In this document: piece after piece, positions 24,808 through 37,999 of the stretch | Layout of the letters: every line of letters starts with the position of its first letter | Numbering within the stretch: position 1 is the stretch's first letter | Assembly: GCF_958298935.1 (NCBI RefSeq) | Contig: NC_084922.1 | Location: 4,156,501 to 4,220,500, forward strand | DNA length: 64,000 bases | Direction of reading: 5' to 3' | From: Phragmites australis | Lineage: Eukaryota; Streptophyta; Magnoliopsida; Poales; Poaceae | Program-made: the position numbers and the translations under genes | Notes under the pieces: model-generated | The model's input: only the letters and a program-made list of their open reading frames with translations | Told to the model about the DNA's origin: nothing | Database searches by the model: none

Positions 24808-26320
24808 TGAAAGTGAATCTAGGCCTCCTATTTGGGTTTTGGATAATTGATGACAAATAATTAAGGGACTAATGAGTTTAATAAGATTATGAACAGGTAT
24901 TAGTCCCATTGAAGATGTTAAAAGGCGTTGATGTCCCTCAAAAAGAAAAGAGAAGCGGCATGCAGTTACTCAATAGATTTAAATTCTTTTTATTTTTTGA
25001 ATTTGAGTTTAGGTGTGTCGTTCTATTAAGAGGGATGCATTTAAATTGACTTTAAGATATCTCAGTGCTCAAAGTACCCATTTAGACCAAAGATGAGAGA
25101 CACAATCACCGATGAACACAGGGAATTTCTAAGTCTTTTTCTGTACCCGGATGTTTCGGGTTGACCCAGATACTTTGGGTTGTCGGAGTCTCCGAGTTTA
25201 GCTTCGATAGGGGGTGCTCGGTTTTGGTTTTCAAGCCGACCCGAATGCTCTGGGTTGACCCGGATGTTCCGGGTTGCCGAAGTCTCGGTTTTGGTTTTCA
25301 AGCCAACTTGAATGCTTCGAGCAGTGATGCTCGGTTAATGTCTAAATATTTTATCCGGATGTTCCAGGTTCTGGTGTTTCATCCAGACCCTCCGAATTGA
25401 GTTCCGACAAGAAGTTCTCGGTTACGCGTTAAAGTGTCAACCCGAAATCTCCGAGTTAAACCCAGATACTCTGGATCAGTATAAAAAACACTGTAACGGC
25501 TAGTTTTTTTAGGGAAGGGTATAAATACCCCCTTACCCCCTGTATTCATATGTTGCTGCTACTGAACCAACAAGAGACAAGAACATTTATAACCATTCAA
25601 TAGTCCCTCCCACTCCTCTAGTGTATCAAATCTTGAAAAGTTTTTGAGAGTTGGGTTAGGAAAGTGAGATTGAGTGCTAGTGAGCATAACTCCATCATTT
25701 GAGCACTTGAGTTTGTCATCAAGCTATCGATTCGCGTTCGTTACTCTTGGAGCTTGGAGCTTCTAGACGGCTAGGCGTCACTCGAAGAGTACCCAATCTT
25801 GTGGAGTGTCTCGAAAAGTTTATGAAGGCTATCCTTGCCTTTGCAAGGGAAAAAGAAGCTTTGAGTAAGCCCAAATTTGATCTTCATGGTCGCTTAGTGT
25901 GGATAAGGGTTAAAAGAGACTCTTTTTGAGCACCTCAACGGAGACGTAGGGTCGTTGGATCCAAACTTCAGGAAACAAATCCCTGTCTCATTTATGTTCT
26001 TGTTTCTATTCTTGCTCTGGTTGATCTTTAGGGAAATTTACCCGATCTTTGTGTTTATGAATTTGTGACTGCAGATGGTTGGCTGAAAAGTTTTTAGACA
26101 ACCTTTGAAACATGTGGTAACCCTTAGAATTAACTAGACTTTTTTAGGGTTACTTAGATTTTAATTTTGGGTTCCAGCCAAACTATCCGGGTTAAGCTCG
26201 GAACCTTGAGACCCCGGAAGTTCTGGATTGACTCAGAGTATCCAGATTCTGTTAATCTGCTGCATAGTTTTATTTTTTTAGGAATCACCTATTCACCCCC
26301 TATATGTGACATCTAATACA
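24808..26320 (+). mobile_element. 3' LTR of the copia-like element
   Basis: It starts TGAAAGTGAATCTAGGCCTC after a purine tract (AAAAATAGGAAGT) that fits a worn polypurine tract. It ends near CTATTCACCCCCTATATGTG...CTAATACA. GTATAAATAC at 25519-25528 is a TATA box. The middle (25140-25480 and 26170-26250) repeats CCGGATGTTCCGGGTTG-like segments, including two copies of GGTTTTGGTTTTCAAGCC (near 25222 and 25290). The 60-codon frame at 25747-25929 is a shadow. The 3' border is approximate. Confidence 0.6.
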
Positions 26321-27707
26321 TTCAATGATGCTGCCATATTGGACTATTGCCAGTTGTGATCATGTGTGATGGACACGGACTGCTACTTAATGTGATATTC
26401 TAGTTATTTTGCTATTGTGCCTCAGTGGATGTGCGTTGGACTACTGGATGCTCCCATGCTGGTGCTGGACTTGTTATTTTGTTCATGTGGCTATGTCTTG
26501 TGTGTTGGACTTAAGTAATTTATGTTAAGTGTTATTGTATGAGACTATGTCATTGAGAGTCAATTAGTAATTTAGTATGTGTCACTGTGAGACTTTAATC
26601 CTATGACAGCGAGACTAATATGTGTTATTATCGGTGCTTGTTTGAATGTTTAGATTGTTTTTTGCAAGTTATTTTCCAATATCTGCTAATTGGCTCTATT
26701 CTTTTAGGACTTTGCACATTTGTTGAGTCTGTTTTCATATGGACCCCATGGACCATGGTCTTACACATATTGTGCTGACTTGTTGTTTTGCTTCTTCTTC
26801 TTTTTTTTCTTTGCTTCTGTAGTCATATTTTGCTTATGTGCTCAAGTAGTTAAGTTGTTGTTTTGCTAAAACAGGAAGGTAGTTCACAGTTGGTTGCTAA
26901 AATAGCTTCTGTCGTGAAGCATTGAAGCTCAAGTTGTTGTAATGTTATTTCGCTTAAACAAGCACTAAAGCTCAACTGCTCAAGTCATGATAATGAATGT
27001 TTATTTTCATACATGCGTTTTTATTTCCATATAATAGAAAAAATGTGAGTGATTGCCTGATTGATGCTGGAACATGTATCAGTTTGCTTTTAATGTTTAA
27101 TGAAGTCTCTTAATAACAACAAATTTTAGTTTAACCTTAACTTAGACATTATATAACTCCTGCTCCAGTGGAGCTGGCTCAGGCTTGGTCGCCGACCTCA
27201 GCTTGTTTCTAGCCCTACATATCGGCATGGCAAACAAAGGGAGTAGAGAAGAGCAAGCAAAGCATGGACCTGCACGGATGGAGCGTGCGATCTGGAGCCA
27301 CAGGCAAGTGCCGGCGACTTGGTGGTCCACTGGCCTCCCTGCTTCTGCTTGGCCTGCAATGGCTTTTGAGCGGCTGGTTCGTTGGTTGTTACAGTACTAG
27401 CGTCGCGTGTTGTGTGCTTGCTGTGCCTGCGCTGCTACTGCTCCGGCATGGAACTGACGCTGGTGCTGGCATGGGGCCGGCGGCCGTCCCTGCCCAATGG
27501 TACGTACGTGCGTGATGCACCCGTCCATCCTTGTCCGTTGAAAAGTTGGCACAGTGAGAGACCTCGGCTGCTTCCTTCTGCCTCGGGTTAACCAGCTAGT
27601 ACTATTCCATCTGGTGATACGTAGTAATAAACATTTACCTGTGATTACTGCTCCGGTAACGTTGGGTCGATCGAACGAAGTCGAATGAGATAGTATGTTT
27701 CGATGAG

Positions 27708-27775
27708 ATAAGATTATATGGGAGGATACAGATGAGATGGAATAAGATTATATGGGAGGATACAGATGAGATGGA
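27708..27775. repeat. 34-bp tandem repeat, two perfect copies plus a partial third
   Basis: The unit starts ATAAGATTATATGGGAGGAT and ends CAGATGAGATGGA. Copies are 27708-27741 and 27742-27775, then ATAAG of a third. Confidence 0.9.
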
Positions 27776-28965
27776 ATAAGTAATTTATTTTTGTTTGTTT
27801 ATATAAAATAGGATGATTTGGTATAAGATTTTGTTTGGTTGAGTGAATAGTTTGATTCTGAACGGACTGTATAGGATAATAAAAATACATATAAATTAAA
27901 CATTAAAAAAACTTATTTTTTACCATAAAACATACAGCTAGAAATAATTTTAAAAATTAATCTAACATATAAAAAGAATATTAGTGAATTTTTTAAGATT
28001 TTTGGAATTTATTCGAGCCCCTAACCATCGTTAAAAGTTATAAAAGTAGCATTTTTTTAATAATTTTAGTTTCAATTTTATAAAGGTTTTTTGTGTAATT
28101 AAAATATGTTACATATGGATTATAGAATACGTATAAAAATTCTATAATTTTTTTAGCAACAGAAAACCACCGTTTTGATTTTTAGAGCATTAAATGAACA
28201 CGTAAAAAAAACAAGTACTGTTCACACAGACCACTCGTCCAGCACGGAGCGTCGTTCGGTAGATTTGAGAGTATAAGTTCGTTCAGCATCACAAGCGGAC
28301 ATTTTGAGAATCTGTACAGCCGCGTCCCAGACGAGCTAATTCAATTAAAAAACCAAACAGAAACGCTCTCAATGCTAAACCAGCCCATCCAGGACAGTCT
28401 ATATTCAGGAACCAAACAGACGGTAAGTCGGATCCAGCCAGCCAGGCAACAAGAAATCCCGGCCTTGCCGACGAGCAGCCTGCAATTTCTGGACACGAAC
28501 ACAGTGCCATGCTGCCGTTCTCTCTCACCAGGCCGATCGTCTGAGACAAAGAGATGACGCCCGGAGGCCGTTGCCGATCCAGCTCCACGAGTGTGAGTAG
28601 CGCTGCTGGTACAGAGAGCCTGGAACGAAATACTGTGAGGAGGTGATACCGCTGCTGCTGCAGCAGCAAGAGGGCTGAAACACCATTGCCAGCATGCGTG
28701 CATGCATGCAGGCCGGGTGATTCATTGCTCAACAGGAGCCGTGTAACGTGTCAGCCACAATATTTCCAGGAAACATGTCAGCCACAGGAACCCGCCCGTA
28801 TAATCTACTCTCAACTGATACCTACTGTACTGGGAAGCAATTAAAAAATCTGACAGACGCAACCGCCCCATGATTTTTCAGTACGGACCCTTTTAGTGAG
28901 CGTGGTACCGTTGCTAACTTGCCACTGGCTGGAGTAGTGTATGATCCATACGATACTCCACCATC

Positions 28966-28989
28966 TGAGCTGAGCTGAGCTGAGCTGAG
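28966..28989. repeat. (TGAGC)n pentanucleotide repeat
   Basis: Nearly five TGAGC units in a row. Confidence 0.9.
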
Positions 28990-30923
28990 TTGGGAGTGGG
29001 GCTCGTGGATTTGCAATTTCGCTGCGGTGCGGGGACAGAAAGATCAAACAAATCAGAGCACCCCACCGCACAGGTTCTATCATCACTTTCTGCTGCGATA
29101 TGCCACTGGAAACCTCAGAAAAATGGCAGAATGAAAACTAAAGATGTATGTTCGACTCTCACCCAGCTGCCTTTTCTTTTTTCACGATACCAATCGAATG
29201 TAAGTTATACTTCTGATACCACGTGCATGGTGACGACTAGCTAAAGCTAATCACGTGCAAGTTTTATCTGTGATCTGTGCGAGGCTCGCCGCAGACAGGG
29301 TCACTTGGATTGGATCATGCAAGTGTGGCTCTTCTTTGTGCGCTCCTCCCCCTGCCCGGAAAAAAGGAAATGACCCTGGATGGATGGTTCGTCGATCATC
29401 TATGGAACCCGTGTTGTTTGTACGTGATCGATCTGCGCCGTCCATGGTTTTAGTTCCTTGTTCTTTTCAATGCGAAAATAGCACGAAAGAGATGCCAGAA
29501 AGAGGAGCACGCGCACTACTACAGGTGCTCAAAACAAGATGATGCGTTATGAACCAAACAAGTGCATCCATGCAACAACCAACGGTATTGATCGAGAAGG
29601 AATAAAGAGCTGGAGCGATCGACGAGGACATGGCTGTGAAGGAGGGGGTAGATGGCGAGAGGAAACGCAACGTGCTGCACGCATCGAGATCAGATCGGAT
29701 CGGATGGCCTGGCTGCCTGGCCGGGCGCTTTTGTTCGAGTAGTGGAGGCCTGCGGCGCGCTGTGGGGCTGAGCTAGCTAGTAGCCGGAGTAGCAGCAAGC
29801 AACGGGACCATCCATGGTCCATCCCCGCGCGAGCTTGGACGCGTTGGCAGCCGCTCGTCGAGGCCTGCATGTGACTGGGGGAGTGAGGGGCCATGCCACC
29901 ACCCAGCATGTCCATGCGTCTCCGAGATTCACAATCATGCGTGGGGGACCTCGATTCGGCTCGGCTGGCCCATCATCATTCAACAGGGAGTAATAAGAGT
30001 ACGGGGGTGGAGAAGGAGGATGCACCGCCGATTCATTGCCATGGCATCTCCTGTAAAAATTTCAGCAATCATATATACTACTACTACTAGGCGTATACTG
30101 CAGGAGTGTATGCTGTGCAGTGTGCATGGAGTTTTAGAACGTTCTATTATTGCCTTGCTTTACTGAGTGTCTGCTCCATCTATCGTTCTATCATCAGTCA
30201 TCAGTAGTAAAAACTTGATCAGTATGTAATATGGAGGCATGGAGTAGTACTATATATAGCCACCTTAATGCCCATCTTTTTTTTTTTAGAAAAGGCTTAA
30301 CCCTGTAACATCTTAAAATTCTAGGTTATAGTTTTTGGATAATTAATTGTTATTAATGCGAGACTACGAGTTTAATTTCCAAAAGATCGAGTTTTCTTTA
30401 AAATTTTAAAGTATAAATTAGATTCTTTCATAATTCATCTGGTGTGTTTAATTTGTAATGGTTGATTTGTTTGGTGTTAATGTATTTATGAGATTTTCTT
30501 TCTTTTATTTTCTTAGTCTTTCTGTACATCAAAAATCATGTTCATTTATGCCTAGCATCTTGTTTTGAATTTTGAAAAAATCAGTTTAGCCAAAGGTTAT
30601 AAAATTTTAACCAGATACACTTTATGATATGTAGTATTTTGATATTTTTTGGTAAAATTTTTTAGAGCGCTGTTGAATAGGTTTCGAAAATCAAAATTTT
30701 TCTTAGCTAAAAATAGATGTGTACTTTGTGGACCGCATTCTCTCTTCTTGGCATGTTTCCTCTCTCCCGGCCCAACACAATCCAATCAGCCATCGTCTTT
30801 CTTCTGTGCGAGCAGCGTGACCGCGATGGATAGCCATGCCTTGCCCCTCTCCACCTCCTGTGCTCATTGTCAGCCAAGATGACGACCATGTCGCCTCCCA
30901 TACGCTTGTCCTCCTCATCCTTA

Positions 30924-31190
30924 GACCATCTCCAACCATATTCTCTTTATTTCATTCCCTTCCCGATTCCCTTTCCCGTTCTCATCCCCTTTATTTCCTC
31001 TCATCTCCAACAGCTTCCCCTCGAGGGAAATCGCGAAGGGAAAGGAGAGAGAATCCCGTCCTAGAGGGAATGACCCTGGGATTCCCGTCGTGACGGGAAC
31101 CATGAAGGAAAACCGTTGGAGCGCTGAAGGGAACAAAAATCCCGTTATGAAGGGATTTTGGTCCCTGAAGGGAAACCGTTGGAGATGATC
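30924..31190. mobile_element. Harbinger-type MITE, 267 bp
   Basis: The left end GACCATCTCCAAC (30924-30936) pairs with GTTGGAGATGATC (31178-31190) in inverted order. Both are flanked by TTA (30921-30923 and 31191-31193). The interior has repeated internal inverted motifs (GAAGGGAAACCGTTGGAG, GGAATCCCG-like) and no coding sequence. Its ends resemble those of the element at 6570-7778. Confidence 0.8.
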
Positions 31191-31193
31191 TTA

Positions 31194-34100
31194 TCCTCTC
31201 TCTCTCTCTGCTCGGTCTCTCGCTCAACTGAGCTCAACCGAAGCAGCAGCAGCTCAGCTCCTGCTCTTTCCCACCGACGTCGTCAATAACCATCGAGAGC
31301 TAGGCACCATCCTTATCTCCTCCCTCCTATTGTCTGTTACACTCTTCTCTCTCTCACTGCTCTCTCTCCTTGTGTGGATCTTCACTGAGAGCACAGCACA
31401 GAGAGCAATAGCAATTCACTCCCTCCATCTCAAACACACCAGCGCTTCGTCTCCCTCCCGAGCGCTTCTCCCACGTATGTGTCTTCCCTGCTCACGCCCG
31501 TGTCGTGGCCTTCCCATCCTGGAGCCACAAGAGCATGCCGTGTTATGCGCCAGCGTTGGGACGCACCCGCTTGTGCGTGGTCAGTGCCTCATGTGTCCAC
31601 GCTCGCACATGTTCACCACGTTACCTACTTTGCACCACGGCATGACATGCCCACATGATTGTGAAGCTCATGGTGGCCGTCATCCTCTCCAGGCACAGCA
31701 GCCGGACCAGGCTATCCTCGCCGCCAAAATTTGCCACACGTGGTAAGCCCCTGCTTGATTCCTCCTGGCCATGACTTCTTCACTGCCTTGTGCCCCTCCT
31801 TGATTGATCCTCATTGTGAATCCGCAACTGCGTGCGCCGTCTTGGCTGTTTTTTCCTTCGTCGATCACCATTGCCGCCATCGAAGCACCTTACCAACGAC
31901 ATGCCACTCCACAGTTTCTCCAAGCTAACCTGCATTGTGGAGAGCTCCACTGTGACCCCCTGGTTGTAGAGCGTGCACCCCCTTGGCCCTGGCCCATCAT
32001 CAGCGTGGTGCTCGCTGAGAACCGAGTGCCATCACGTCACTTTCCCCGTCGCCGTTCGTGCTCTAGTCGAGCTCTCCGGCCAAGAAGTCCATGCGCTAGT
32101 TCGCCTTCGCGTGCTCGACGCACTGGTGTCCTTCTCCGATGAACCACGCCACCTCCTGCTACCGGCGATGCCTCTAGTGAGCCCCACGGTCTCACCGCTG
32201 CCTAAGTCCATCTAACATCTCTGATTGATGTATTGTTCATGTTTTGCTCAAATTGACTAGGACCTTATATAATTCGTAGTAAAATAAATACAACTCAGAA
32301 AGATATGAAACCAAGTGTTTTTTAGTTTTTTTAGCCTATAAATAGAGGGGTACGACTATGGGTGAGCAGGAATTAGCTATTTGAGTCCCTTGTGCTATCC
32401 ATATGAGAGTATTATGCTAAGATTTTAGAGTAGAGATAATAAGTATTTAGCATACGTAATATGTGAAAGTTTTAAGAGGAAAATCTTTATAATCTGTCTA
32501 AAATAGGATTGATCTCTTTAAGTAATGAAGTTTATTTTGTTACATATGCTTGAATTCCCCTCTTTGTAGTTTCTTTCTTGGTTCTCCTACTTTGTGTGTA
32601 TGTTTTTCCTATTTAGTGTTGATTTTTATTTTTCTTTTTAGCTAAAATTTTAACACCTTTGGAGGTTATTTTTCTTGATGCTAAAGTTATAAAATTCATA
32701 TACACATACATATGTGATAATTTCTTAAATTCTCTTTCCTTTAGACCATCATCTTGAAGATCTTCTTCACTAAGTGTTCATCTCTTTGATCCTAGAGTGA
32801 TCTTTTCTTAAGATTCAACCTATATGTGAGGATGAGTCATGTATTGGTTTGTTGTGAAACCTAGTATTCGATTCCAAATATGAGACCCACCTTTTGTTGA
32901 ATCTTCAAGTTTTGTTTTTGATCTTTCTCGGAATCTCCGGAGTCTCTGCACTTTCTGAATAGGTGTAGTTTTTTCGTTACGTATTTATATTGCGTTATAT
33001 TGTAATTCTCTTTTAGAGGTGCGTTGGATGATAAAAATAAGAGAAAATCATCAATTTCACAAGAAATTTATTAAAACATCTATTAACCCCTCTGGTCGCC
33101 ACAATGCTACAGCTTCGTATGGTATAGCTCCTCTACCTCCACCACTATGTACCGCAATTATATGTGTACAACATGCTTAACCTCATTACCTGCTAATTCA
33201 TAAGGTTGGTAGTATTAAAATACTAGTAAGACCGGTGCAGACCGAAGTTAATTTGTGATTAGGGTAGGATTGACCGGAGCGAGCAGGTCGATGATGGATC
33301 GAGGATGGCTTGGAAAGGATCGAGAAGGTGGAAGTACGAGTTCGCCATCCCACAATGATCCATCCCTTCCGTAGCCCGTTCTATCGGCGAGATGGTCAGG
33401 GAATGTGAGTGTCATGACCCCACATGACTTGCCGGACTCTTGGAATACAACCACCGACTAATATAACTGATTTGTTTGAAAGTTAGTTACAAAATATCGA
33501 TTTAACATAGAGATCTCAAATTTTGGTTAGGACAATTACTCTCTGTTGGGTGATATGGTTGAATATGAATGATATTGTTTTTGATAAAGTTTGATCGCAA
33601 TCTTATATACATGTAATGTTTAGGGACATATTAGATCCGCTTATGATCCTTAAAAAGAAATTACGAGAGCGAGGATGAAGTAGGCTTGCTGCACCTTAGA
33701 GACAACCATCATACAGATTTTCGTTAAGCATAGGTGAATATATTCTAATAGATTATATCTTTGATATTTTCCCTTTGTTCTCGACTTATGACCCAATGCT
33801 ACTTGTTGGTATTTTATTTTAAACCTATGACTAAAACGTGTAATAATGAATGATTAGATGCAAACCTTTTGCAAAGACCGAAATAAAGACATTCTTTTAT
33901 CTAAAACACTACTCCACAACTCTAGTATCGGCGAACCAACTGCTCGTCCAAATTAGGCTCCGATCGTCGGATGCCAAGAAAAAAAACACTTTGGATTCTA
34001 AATTTCATGTGTTCCGTCGGCATACAGGTCTTTCTGTTTAGAACCCAAGAATCTCAAAAGAGTTTTAGAGGGAACGGTTCCATTATGTTTAATGCTTATA

Positions 34101-35439
34101 AAATCCATGCATTCCATAGACGTCATGATTCAAAAACTTCTGAAACTTATGGTCGAGTGGTAAACATATGACCATACCAGGTCTCAGTAGCAGATTTAGA
34201 AAAGGTTGAAAAGGTGTACCTATTCTAATAGACTAACACGACATGTCACATATCATATACACTATATCACAAGTCCAATAGAATTAAGATTCAAATTAAG
34301 TAAAATACAATACAAATTATTCAAATAAGAATACCAGTTGATTTTATATAAATATAAATTGTAAATTGTCTAAAAAATTACAACTTCAATGTCACATGAC
34401 AATAGCATGTATTTTAGAAGCGCTTAATTTTTTTTTCTTTCAAAGAAAAATTGGAACAAACAGTATATCATTTACTAATGATCTTAAACCATCAAGGTTT
34501 CAAATTAACCTCTGAAAAGCTTAAATTCAGACTAAATCCACTCACTCGGCGGAAGGTCCTCTTCTCAAATTCCCAACTTTGAGCTGAAAAATGTTAGAAC
34601 AAAACAACTTCCACCAAAATTATCCAAATTTACGAATCAAACTGCCTCTGAACCACATTTATCCTACAGACATGGACACCATCCAAAGCAAAACTCCCAA
34701 ATTTCCAACGAACGATGGCAGATTTTGCAGCAACAAAATACCCTCCTACCCGCGCAGATCCAGAACTCCTCCACGGCAGCTAGCATCCAACCCAAGAATG
34801 TTTGCTAGCATGTTATGTCCAACCCAAGAATGTGGGTCTTGTTTTGTTGATCTTGTCGTAAGGAACATAATTACGCAAACGGAATTAAAACCAGACACCC
34901 TAAGAGAGAGTAATAATCGTTTAAGCCGGCTACAGATGGACTAATAGAACAAACCTTGGTCCATGCATGCTGACGTAAAAACACACACGACCAATTGGGC
35001 CACAGAAGCTTTCTCCCGCGCGTGGTTTGTTATCTCTCAGCCCACGTCACGATAAAGACCCATCTGATTAGCCCAGTAATACGCGCGGCCCGCGACGCGA
35101 GATGCCGCGCTCCTGCACAAAAAAAAAAAGTCTAGCTTTCTCCTCCAATTGTTTGGATATGAAATTTTGGTTCAAATTTTTAAACCTCGAAATTTTTTGG
35201 AGCAATCCACTCTTCAGTACACTCATTTAGAGTATTGTATCACTTTTTTTATTTTTATTGGCAATATATTTTTTAAATGTCTATTAATTATCGACAATAC
35301 AATTAGCTTGACGATAGATCGTCATATATAATATGGCCAGGTTAACCACGTATCTGTCCGCTCTGAGTGGTACATGCACGGTTCACCATCACCATAAAGA
35401 CATATTAGTTCAGTCGAGAGAGAAAGACGCAGTTCTGAC
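31194..35439. other. Intergenic, no gene recognised
   Basis: 31200-32216 is C-rich with CT tracts and open frames of 65-138 codons, transcript-leader-like but without a recognisable product. 32220-33230 is T-rich. 33230-33470 is GC-richer and empty. 33480-35430 is AT-rich. I see no exon structure. Confidence 0.4.
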
Positions 35440-35595
35440 TCAGCAAGGCGAACAATATCCAATGACATGCACATGCACCTTCTCCTTCACCTCCCTGTTT
35501 ATCTTCTCCAGGGGCGACGACTTGGTCCTCCGCGTGTAGAAGAGGCTCTCGCACTTCTCTGGTGATACCTTGCTCATTGCCATGGCGATTGCCAT
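35440..35595 (-). pseudogene. Possible remnant of a pectin methylesterase/invertase inhibitor C-terminus
   Basis: A 51-codon minus-strand frame contains PEKCESLFYTRRTKSSPLEK followed by INREVKEKV. The same spacing and residues appear in the plus-strand pseudogene at 37123-37692 (PERCESL, then FYARRIASPLEQTNREMEQK). Only the last part of the domain is present. The similarity to the neighbouring pseudogene is clear by eye. The family assignment rests on that neighbour. Confidence 0.45.
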
Positions 35596-36860
35596 GGTGG
35601 AGTTGAGAAGATCTATGACTTGTGTTTATGTGCGAATAAGTGACAGATCACAATAAAATCATGGAGGATGTTGATCTTCCTCCTCCTCTCCTGTCGTCTC
35701 CCTCTTATTTTTCTTTTCTTACAAAAAATGAAGTGAGATTATAGGGGAGTGGCAGCTCGTAGGAGGCTTGAGCCCCTCCTGATGATCCGCCGCTGGTGCG
35801 AATGCCAATGCGTGTACCTATCGTGCATGTTATATACAACACGTGGGAGTATTGATCAATACGGATGGGAGTTCATTATAGCATTGATCATGGCGACGAG
35901 CTAAGTTGAAGAGAGGAAGGAACTAATTAAGAACGTTATTTTTAATTGTTAACGACTTAACGCACGTCAAAATTAACATGCATGACGCCATCCATGGTTA
36001 AATTACCCGTATGAGAAATACATATCGGAGAAGAGATGAGAATTATTTTTTTACAAGCGCATACTCTCACCGTCATCAATTATGCCTCCAGACCGATGAA
36101 AACTTTGGAAATTCAAACTAGCCAAACACATCTCCCGTTCGTGAGTAGTCTGATATAGTTCACACATGAACCCTAAGATACATGTGAAGATGCATTTCTC
36201 CACAAGAGATTTTTTTTAAGCAGCCAAATTTCTCGACAAGAGATGCGTGGCTGATCCTCACATGATTGCACAGTCGGAGTTGAGGTTGAGCAGATCCCAG
36301 ATGGTGCCTCAATCGTTTTTCATAGAGATTTCCTTTCGCATCTGCATGTCTGCCACATTTGTACCAAATTATCCTCATTGATTTCAAAGATACTAGTAAT
36401 CTTTTGCCACATTATTTCCTAATCCTTTTCTAGTTTCTATCAATGTTTTCAATCTTCCTTTTGATTACCAATTAATATTATTTTGCAAGAATTTGGATTT
36501 CGGCATACATGCTCTTCATGCACTCAATTACTATATGAACCATCTTTTGCTATACTTATACACTTGGCCCGTGTTTACGATCTGTTCTCATTCAACAAAC
36601 CTCAACCCAGAAATTTTTCAGAGCTTCGTTTCATTTGACGCGTTGTCGATCTGATCGTACGTCTTTCTTTTAATCTGTATTTAGTCAGTGATTTTTGTCT
36701 AGCATGTACAGAAAATTATATATATCTCTACTACAGAAAAATATTATTTATTTATGAATTAGTTTTTTTAACTATTAAATCTTCATCCAACTGTTACTGT
36801 TATCAAAGTAAAATATATCCTTGTTTTCACTCCATTAAAAATTAGCAACTCCAAAGAACA
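35596..36860. other. Intergenic, no gene recognised
   Basis: AT-rich. A 75-codon minus-strand frame at 36160-36387 matches nothing. Confidence 0.4.
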
Positions 36861-37089
36861 ATGGCACGCACGGCCGCGCTGCTTCTGCTCTCCCTCTCCG
36901 TCCCCGCCGCCCTAGCCGACGCCGACTTCGTCGCCCGCACGTGCGACAACACCGCCCACCCGGACGCCTGACGTTCGATGCTCGGCCGCGATCCGCGGAG
37001 CCCGAACGCCACCACGGTGCTCGCGCTCGCCGACATCGGGCTCGACGTCGCCGCGGCCAACGCCAGGGACAGCGCGGGTGTCGTGCACT
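36861..37089 (+). pseudogene. Pectin methylesterase/invertase inhibitor-like pseudogene 1
   Basis: ATG at 36861 opens a signal peptide (MARTAALLLLSLSVPAALAD). Then FVARTCDNTAHPDA follows, matching the first-cysteine motif of the PMEI domain. A TGA at 36969-36971 sits exactly where the second cysteine codon (TGC) is expected. Reading on gives LGRDPRSPNATTVLALADIG and LDVAAANARDS, the conserved second helix. A TAG at 37089-37091 replaces an expected Gln codon. The rest of the four-helix domain is missing. Two nonsense changes plus truncation make it non-functional. Confidence 0.7.
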
Positions 37090-37122
37090 AGCTGACAAGT
37101 GCCGGATCCTCTCTACTCCACC

Positions 37123-37692
37123 ATGGCCATGGCGATGACAAGGAGCAATGCATCACCAGCAAATCTGAAGTTTCTCTTCGTCGCTCTGCCCTGCGCGGCT
37201 GTCGCCGCCTCCTTCCTCCCCTGATCATCCGCCGACGCATCCTTCCTCGCCCAGATCTGCAGCAGGACGTCCCACCAGCGCCTCTGCATCTCCGTCCTCC
37301 AGACTCCAGTCCAGCAACCAGACCAGCACCGCCACGACTGTCAAGGAGCTCGCCGTCATCGCGCTGGTGGCTGCCAGGAATTCGACGCTCCGTGCCACAA
37401 TCCGCGCGTTGGAGCTGGGCTACGGGGGAGGGGAACGGCCGTGGGGGACCTGGTGGCGCAGTGCAAGGCGCTGTACTCGGGCTGCCTCCGCGCCACGACG
37501 GAGTCGCGCTGTCCATGTTGTCCACGGAGAAGTACGACGGCGCGTCCAACGTCGCAGGCACCTTGCACGGGTTCCCGGAGAGGTGCGAGAGCCTTCTATG
37601 CGCGGAGGATCGCGTCGCCGCTGGAGCAGACGAACAGGGAGATGGAGCAGAAGCTGGGCGTCTCGTCGGAGATCATTAGCTTGTTGCGCTAG
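37123..37692 (+). pseudogene. Pectin methylesterase/invertase inhibitor-like pseudogene 2
   Basis: From ATG 37123 the frame encodes a hydrophobic leader ending ...AAVAASFLP and a stop (TGA), then resumes as SFLAQICSRTSHQRLCISVL, the two-cysteine start of the domain. Later parts lie in other frames: LVAQCKALYSGCLRATTESR at 37451-37510, EKYDGASNVAGTLHGFPERC near 37527, and SPLEQTNREMEQK with a hydrophobic end to the stop at 37690-37692. At least one nonsense and several frameshifts are needed to read it. It sits 31 bases after pseudogene 1, in the same orientation, so the two probably arose by tandem duplication. Confidence 0.7.
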
Positions 37693-37999
37693 AATTGCAT
37701 GCGTGTGAGTGATCTCTCGACTTCACGAATGGCGATGCTGCACGCACTAGTAACTAGAGCCGATGAGTGCGTGGTTGATACAAACCAAACCACAGAGGAT
37801 GCGCTACAGAAAGTGGTCGCAGCAAGTCCATCCAATCTCCTTCCAGAAAAAAAATGAAATCTTTCAAAAGCAGCTCGTTGCCTCCATAAAATTCCTCCTG
37901 ATGGGGCTCTCCGTTCAGTTCTTGTGATTGGAGAAAAAGGAGGAAAAAGAAGAGGAACGCACAAGCTAAAAACAAGGAGTCTTGCTTGCTCTACTGAAT
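37693..37999. other. Intergenic / 3' UTR of cyclophilin gene
   Basis: There is no gene. The part nearest 38000 should hold the 3' UTR of the minus-strand cyclophilin gene. Confidence 0.4.

Larger units (their letters stand above)
26321..30920. other. Intergenic, worn repeats, no gene recognised
   Basis: 26320-27130 is T/G-rich with no frames. 27140-27590 and 28290-28740 are GC-richer, with open frames on both strands that match nothing. 27690-28270 is AT-rich and looks like a decayed transposon. A (TGAGC)n tract lies at 28966-28989. No RNA gene was found. Confidence 0.4.

Noticed and set aside
29130..29175. tRNA-like GTTCGACTCTC segment
   Set aside because: It resembles a T-arm, but no acceptor, D or anticodon stems could be paired around it.
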